From: GCA-003244245 sp050699975
Lineage (GTDB): Bacteria > Actinomycetota > Actinomycetes > Mycobacteriales > Pseudonocardiaceae
Length of the DNA stretch: 20,907 nucleotides
Direction: 5' to 3'
Assembly: GCA_050699975.1 (NCBI GenBank)
Contig: JBOHGH010000083.1
Coordinates: forward strand, 1-20,907
Under the pieces are notes generated by a model. It did not search any database. It worked only from the letters and a program-made list of their open reading frames with translations, and was not told the DNA's origin. The position numbers and the translations under genes were made by a program. This document shows positions 19,372 through 20,907 of this stretch, in pieces (the first letter of the stretch is position 1; every line of letters begins with the position of its first letter).

Positions 19372-20793
19372 ATCCGGAACCTCGCACGGCCCGCCTGGCT
19401 CGCCCGGCCGGAGAACCGTGTCGACGTCCTCATCGGTAATCCACCCTGGCTGTCCTACCGCTACATGCCCGAAGATATGCAGATCGCCTTCCGCGAGATG
19501 TCCGAGACACGACAACTCTGGCACGGCCGCGACGTAGCAACGCACCAGGATCTATCGGCGCTATTCGTCGCACGAACCGCCCAGCAGTACCTGACCGAGG
19601 GCGGTTCCTTCGCGTTCGTCATGCCGAACGCCGTCCTCGACCGCGGTTACTACGCCGGGTTCCGAGCAGGCAACTACCCCGACTCGAAAGACCCGATCGC
19701 AGTCGAGTTCACCGGCTCCTGGGATCTCCGTCGACTGCGGCCCCACTTCTTCCCCCGTGGAGCCGCTGTGGTCTTCGGCCGACGCAGTATCACCCAGTTC
19801 GGGACGCCGTTACCATTGCGAACGACCCGCTGGACAGGTCAGCTTCCTCGTGGGAGCGACGCATGGGACGTCGTCTCAGAGCACGTTACTCGGCATGATG
19901 CTGACCTCACCGTAGATGACGAAGATGCAAAGGAATCTCCCTACGAGCCGCGGTTCGCTCAGGGTGCGACCATCGTGCCTCGCGTGCTATTCATGGTCGA
20001 GACCCAACAGTCTGGTCCGCTCGGACTTGCCGCGGGCAGCCAACGCGTTCGCTCTGCACGCAGTAGTACCGAAAAAGTGCCGTGGAAGGAACTGCGCTCA
20101 CTCGAGGGCGTCGTCGAGACCGAGTTCATCCGGCCTATCCTGCTCGGCGAGAGCATCCTGCCGTTCCGCGTGCTCTCCGCCAAACGGGGAGTGCTTCCGC
20201 TGGAGGGAACTAAGCTCCTCGACGGGGAGCATCCTCGCATGGATTTCTACCCTGGCCTCGCAGACTGGTGGCGTAGGGCGGAGCAGATCTGGTTGTACCA
20301 TCGGAGCAGTGACCGTCTGACCCTCTGCGAGCGGTTGGATTTCAGGCGAGGACTTACCGACCAGCTACCGACACCACTACTCCGGGTCGTCTACGGGGCA
20401 TCAGGGATGCATGTTGTCGCGTCACTAGTGGAGGACCCGGCGGCGATATGTGAGCACGGCCTATACTGGGGCTCCGTAACAAGTCGCACCGAGGGATACT
20501 TTCTCTGCGCTATACTCAACACTCCATCACTAACGGACATTGTGCGCCCGCTCATGTCCTACGGCAAGGACGAGCGACACATCGACAAGTACGTGTGGAA
20601 ACTGCCGATTCCACTGTTCGATGACAGGAACCCCACGCACCGCCGTCTGTCGGACCTCGGCGGGCAGTGTGCCGAGCTCGTTGCGGGTCTCGACCTCGGT
20701 GACTCCGGCAACTTCGTCACCCTCCGCCGCCGGGTCCGATCCGCGCTCGCCGCCGACCCGTCAGTCGCCGAGATCAACGAGCTAGGTTGCTAG
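19372..20793 (+). CDS. Type IIG-like restriction-modification protein, C-terminal part (NPPW motif and target recognition)
   Basis: Directly after the amber codon the same frame reads IRNLARPAWLARPENRVDVL, then IGNPPWLSYRYMPEDM with catalytic NPPW at codons 556-559 of the joined frame. FVARTAQQYLTEGGSFAFVMPN follows, then a long target-recognition region ending near INELGC and TAG 20791-20793. Joined, both parts give a 1006-residue protein, a normal size for a single-chain nuclease/methylase. The first ATG in this part is 19465, after NPPW, and no ATG or GTG precedes it with a ribosome site, so separate translation would make a protein without the active site. The part from about 19900 to 20600 is lower in G+C. 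The locus is therefore a recent pseudogene, a read-through gene or a base-call error. Confidence 0.82.
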   Translation: MRNLARPAWLARPENRVDVLIGNPPWLSYRYMPEDMQIAFREMSETRQLWHGRDVATHQDLSALFVARTAQQYLTEGGSFAFVMPNAVLDRGYYAGFRAGNYPDSKDPIAVEFTGSWDLRRLRPHFFPRGAAVVFGRRSITQFGTPLPLRTTRWTGQLPRGSDAWDVVSEHVTRHDADLTVDDEDAKESPYEPRFAQGATIVPRVLFMVETQQSGPLGLAAGSQRVRSARSSTEKVPWKELRSLEGVVETEFIRPILLGESILPFRVLSAKRGVLPLEGTKLLDGEHPRMDFYPGLADWWRRAEQIWLYHRSSDRLTLCERLDFRRGLTDQLPTPLLRVVYGASGMHVVASLVEDPAAICEHGLYWGSVTSRTEGYFLCAILNTPSLTDIVRPLMSYGKDERHIDKYVWKLPIPLFDDRNPTHRRLSDLGGQCAELVAGLDLGDSGNFVTLRRRVRSALAADPSVAEINELGC

Positions 20794-20794
20794 G

Positions 20795-20823
20795 GCCGAC
20801 GAAGTCGGCTTGATCGAGTCAAG
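20795..20823. terminator. Two small adjacent hairpins between convergent genes
   Basis: GCCGAC-GAA-GTCGGC (20795-20809) starts right after the methylase stop. It shares its last base with CTTGA-TCGAG-TCAAG (20809-20823), followed by TTTGGT. The gene on the other strand ends at 20831. The layout suits two-way termination. Confidence 0.55.
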
Positions 20824-20830
20824 TTTGGTG

Positions 20831-20907
20831 TTATGCGGCGAATCCGGCCTCCTGGGTGAGCTGGTCGAGAGCGCGCTGGTAGTTGCGTGCTGCGGTGCGT
20901 AGTGGGT
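20831..20907 (-). CDS. C-terminus of an unidentified protein (5' part outside window)
   Basis: On the minus strand the frame entering from the window edge reads PLRTAARNYQRALDQLTQEA and ends GFAA with TAA at 20831-20833. It is only 24 residues. The helical, Arg/Gln-rich end would suit many proteins, including transposases, and no family can be named. The preceding twin hairpins and convergent arrangement support a real gene end. Confidence 0.4.
   Translation of the reverse strand, partial: PLRTAARNYQRALDQLTQEAGFAA

Noticed and set aside
18352..19545. Minus-strand frame of 397 residues opposite the methylase
   Set aside because: It is a shadow of the methylase gene with no motif of its own.
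17773..20907. A larger phage-defence island such as BREX or DISARM
   Set aside because: Only the single nuclease/methylase gene is visible; no accessory defence genes are present before the window ends.

Overview
The window is high-GC DNA from an actinomycete. Gene content and order point to the Mycobacteriales/Pseudonocardiales side of the phylum. From memory of the M. tuberculosis map, the order moeA - psd - pssA - CDC48-type AAA ATPase, then LytR_C protein and DUF3263 protein on the opposite strand, then def, matches Rv0438c-Rv0437c-Rv0436c-Rv0435c ... Rv0431-Rv0430-Rv0429c. A Pseudonocardiaceae-like genome is my inference; no rRNA or other marker is present.

Layout. 1-1094: end of a zinc-type quinone oxidoreductase, a fragment of a DUF559 gene, and a moeA lacking its N-terminal half. 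1095-1442: intergenic with a strong hairpin. 1443-3095: psd and pssA, which make phosphatidylserine and phosphatidylethanolamine. 3096-13467: about 10 kb that separates pssA from the AAA ATPase, unlike the mycobacterial order. It holds a four-helix membrane protein, a NarL-type histidine kinase/response regulator pair, a minus-strand set (DUF1707 protein, second four-helix membrane protein, enoyl-CoA hydratase), a broken PIG-L deacetylase, a small secreted peptide, a relic of an ABC transporter, a frameshifted secreted protein, a secreted molybdopterin-oxidoreductase-fold protein without cysteine, an intact ABC ATPase/permease pair and a broken DUF6879 gene. 13468-17724: AAA ATPase, a Doc-like toxin with no visible antitoxin, LytR_C and DUF3263 genes, and def. 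17773-20793: a PD-(D/E)XK nuclease/N6-adenine methylase (type IIG-like) interrupted by one in-frame amber codon. 20831-20907: the end of an unidentified minus-strand gene.

The central segment shows strong decay. Five loci (moeA, PIG-L, the ABC relic, the secreted protein at 9576 and DUF6879) carry truncations, internal deletions or frameshifts, while core genes are intact. A family of 22-bp-period tandem repeats, each able to form a small hairpin with a TGTGT loop, recurs four times in gaps (3107, 5738, 9437, 10938), twice between convergent genes. Several large palindromes (1315, 7934, 13108, 17035) mark other gaps. I see no CRISPR array, tRNA, rRNA or complete insertion sequence. The points most worth following are the 22-bp hairpin repeat family, the amber-split restriction-modification gene, the 22-bp palindrome upstream of the DUF3263 gene, and the ABC relic that fuses the start of an ATPase gene to the end of a permease gene.
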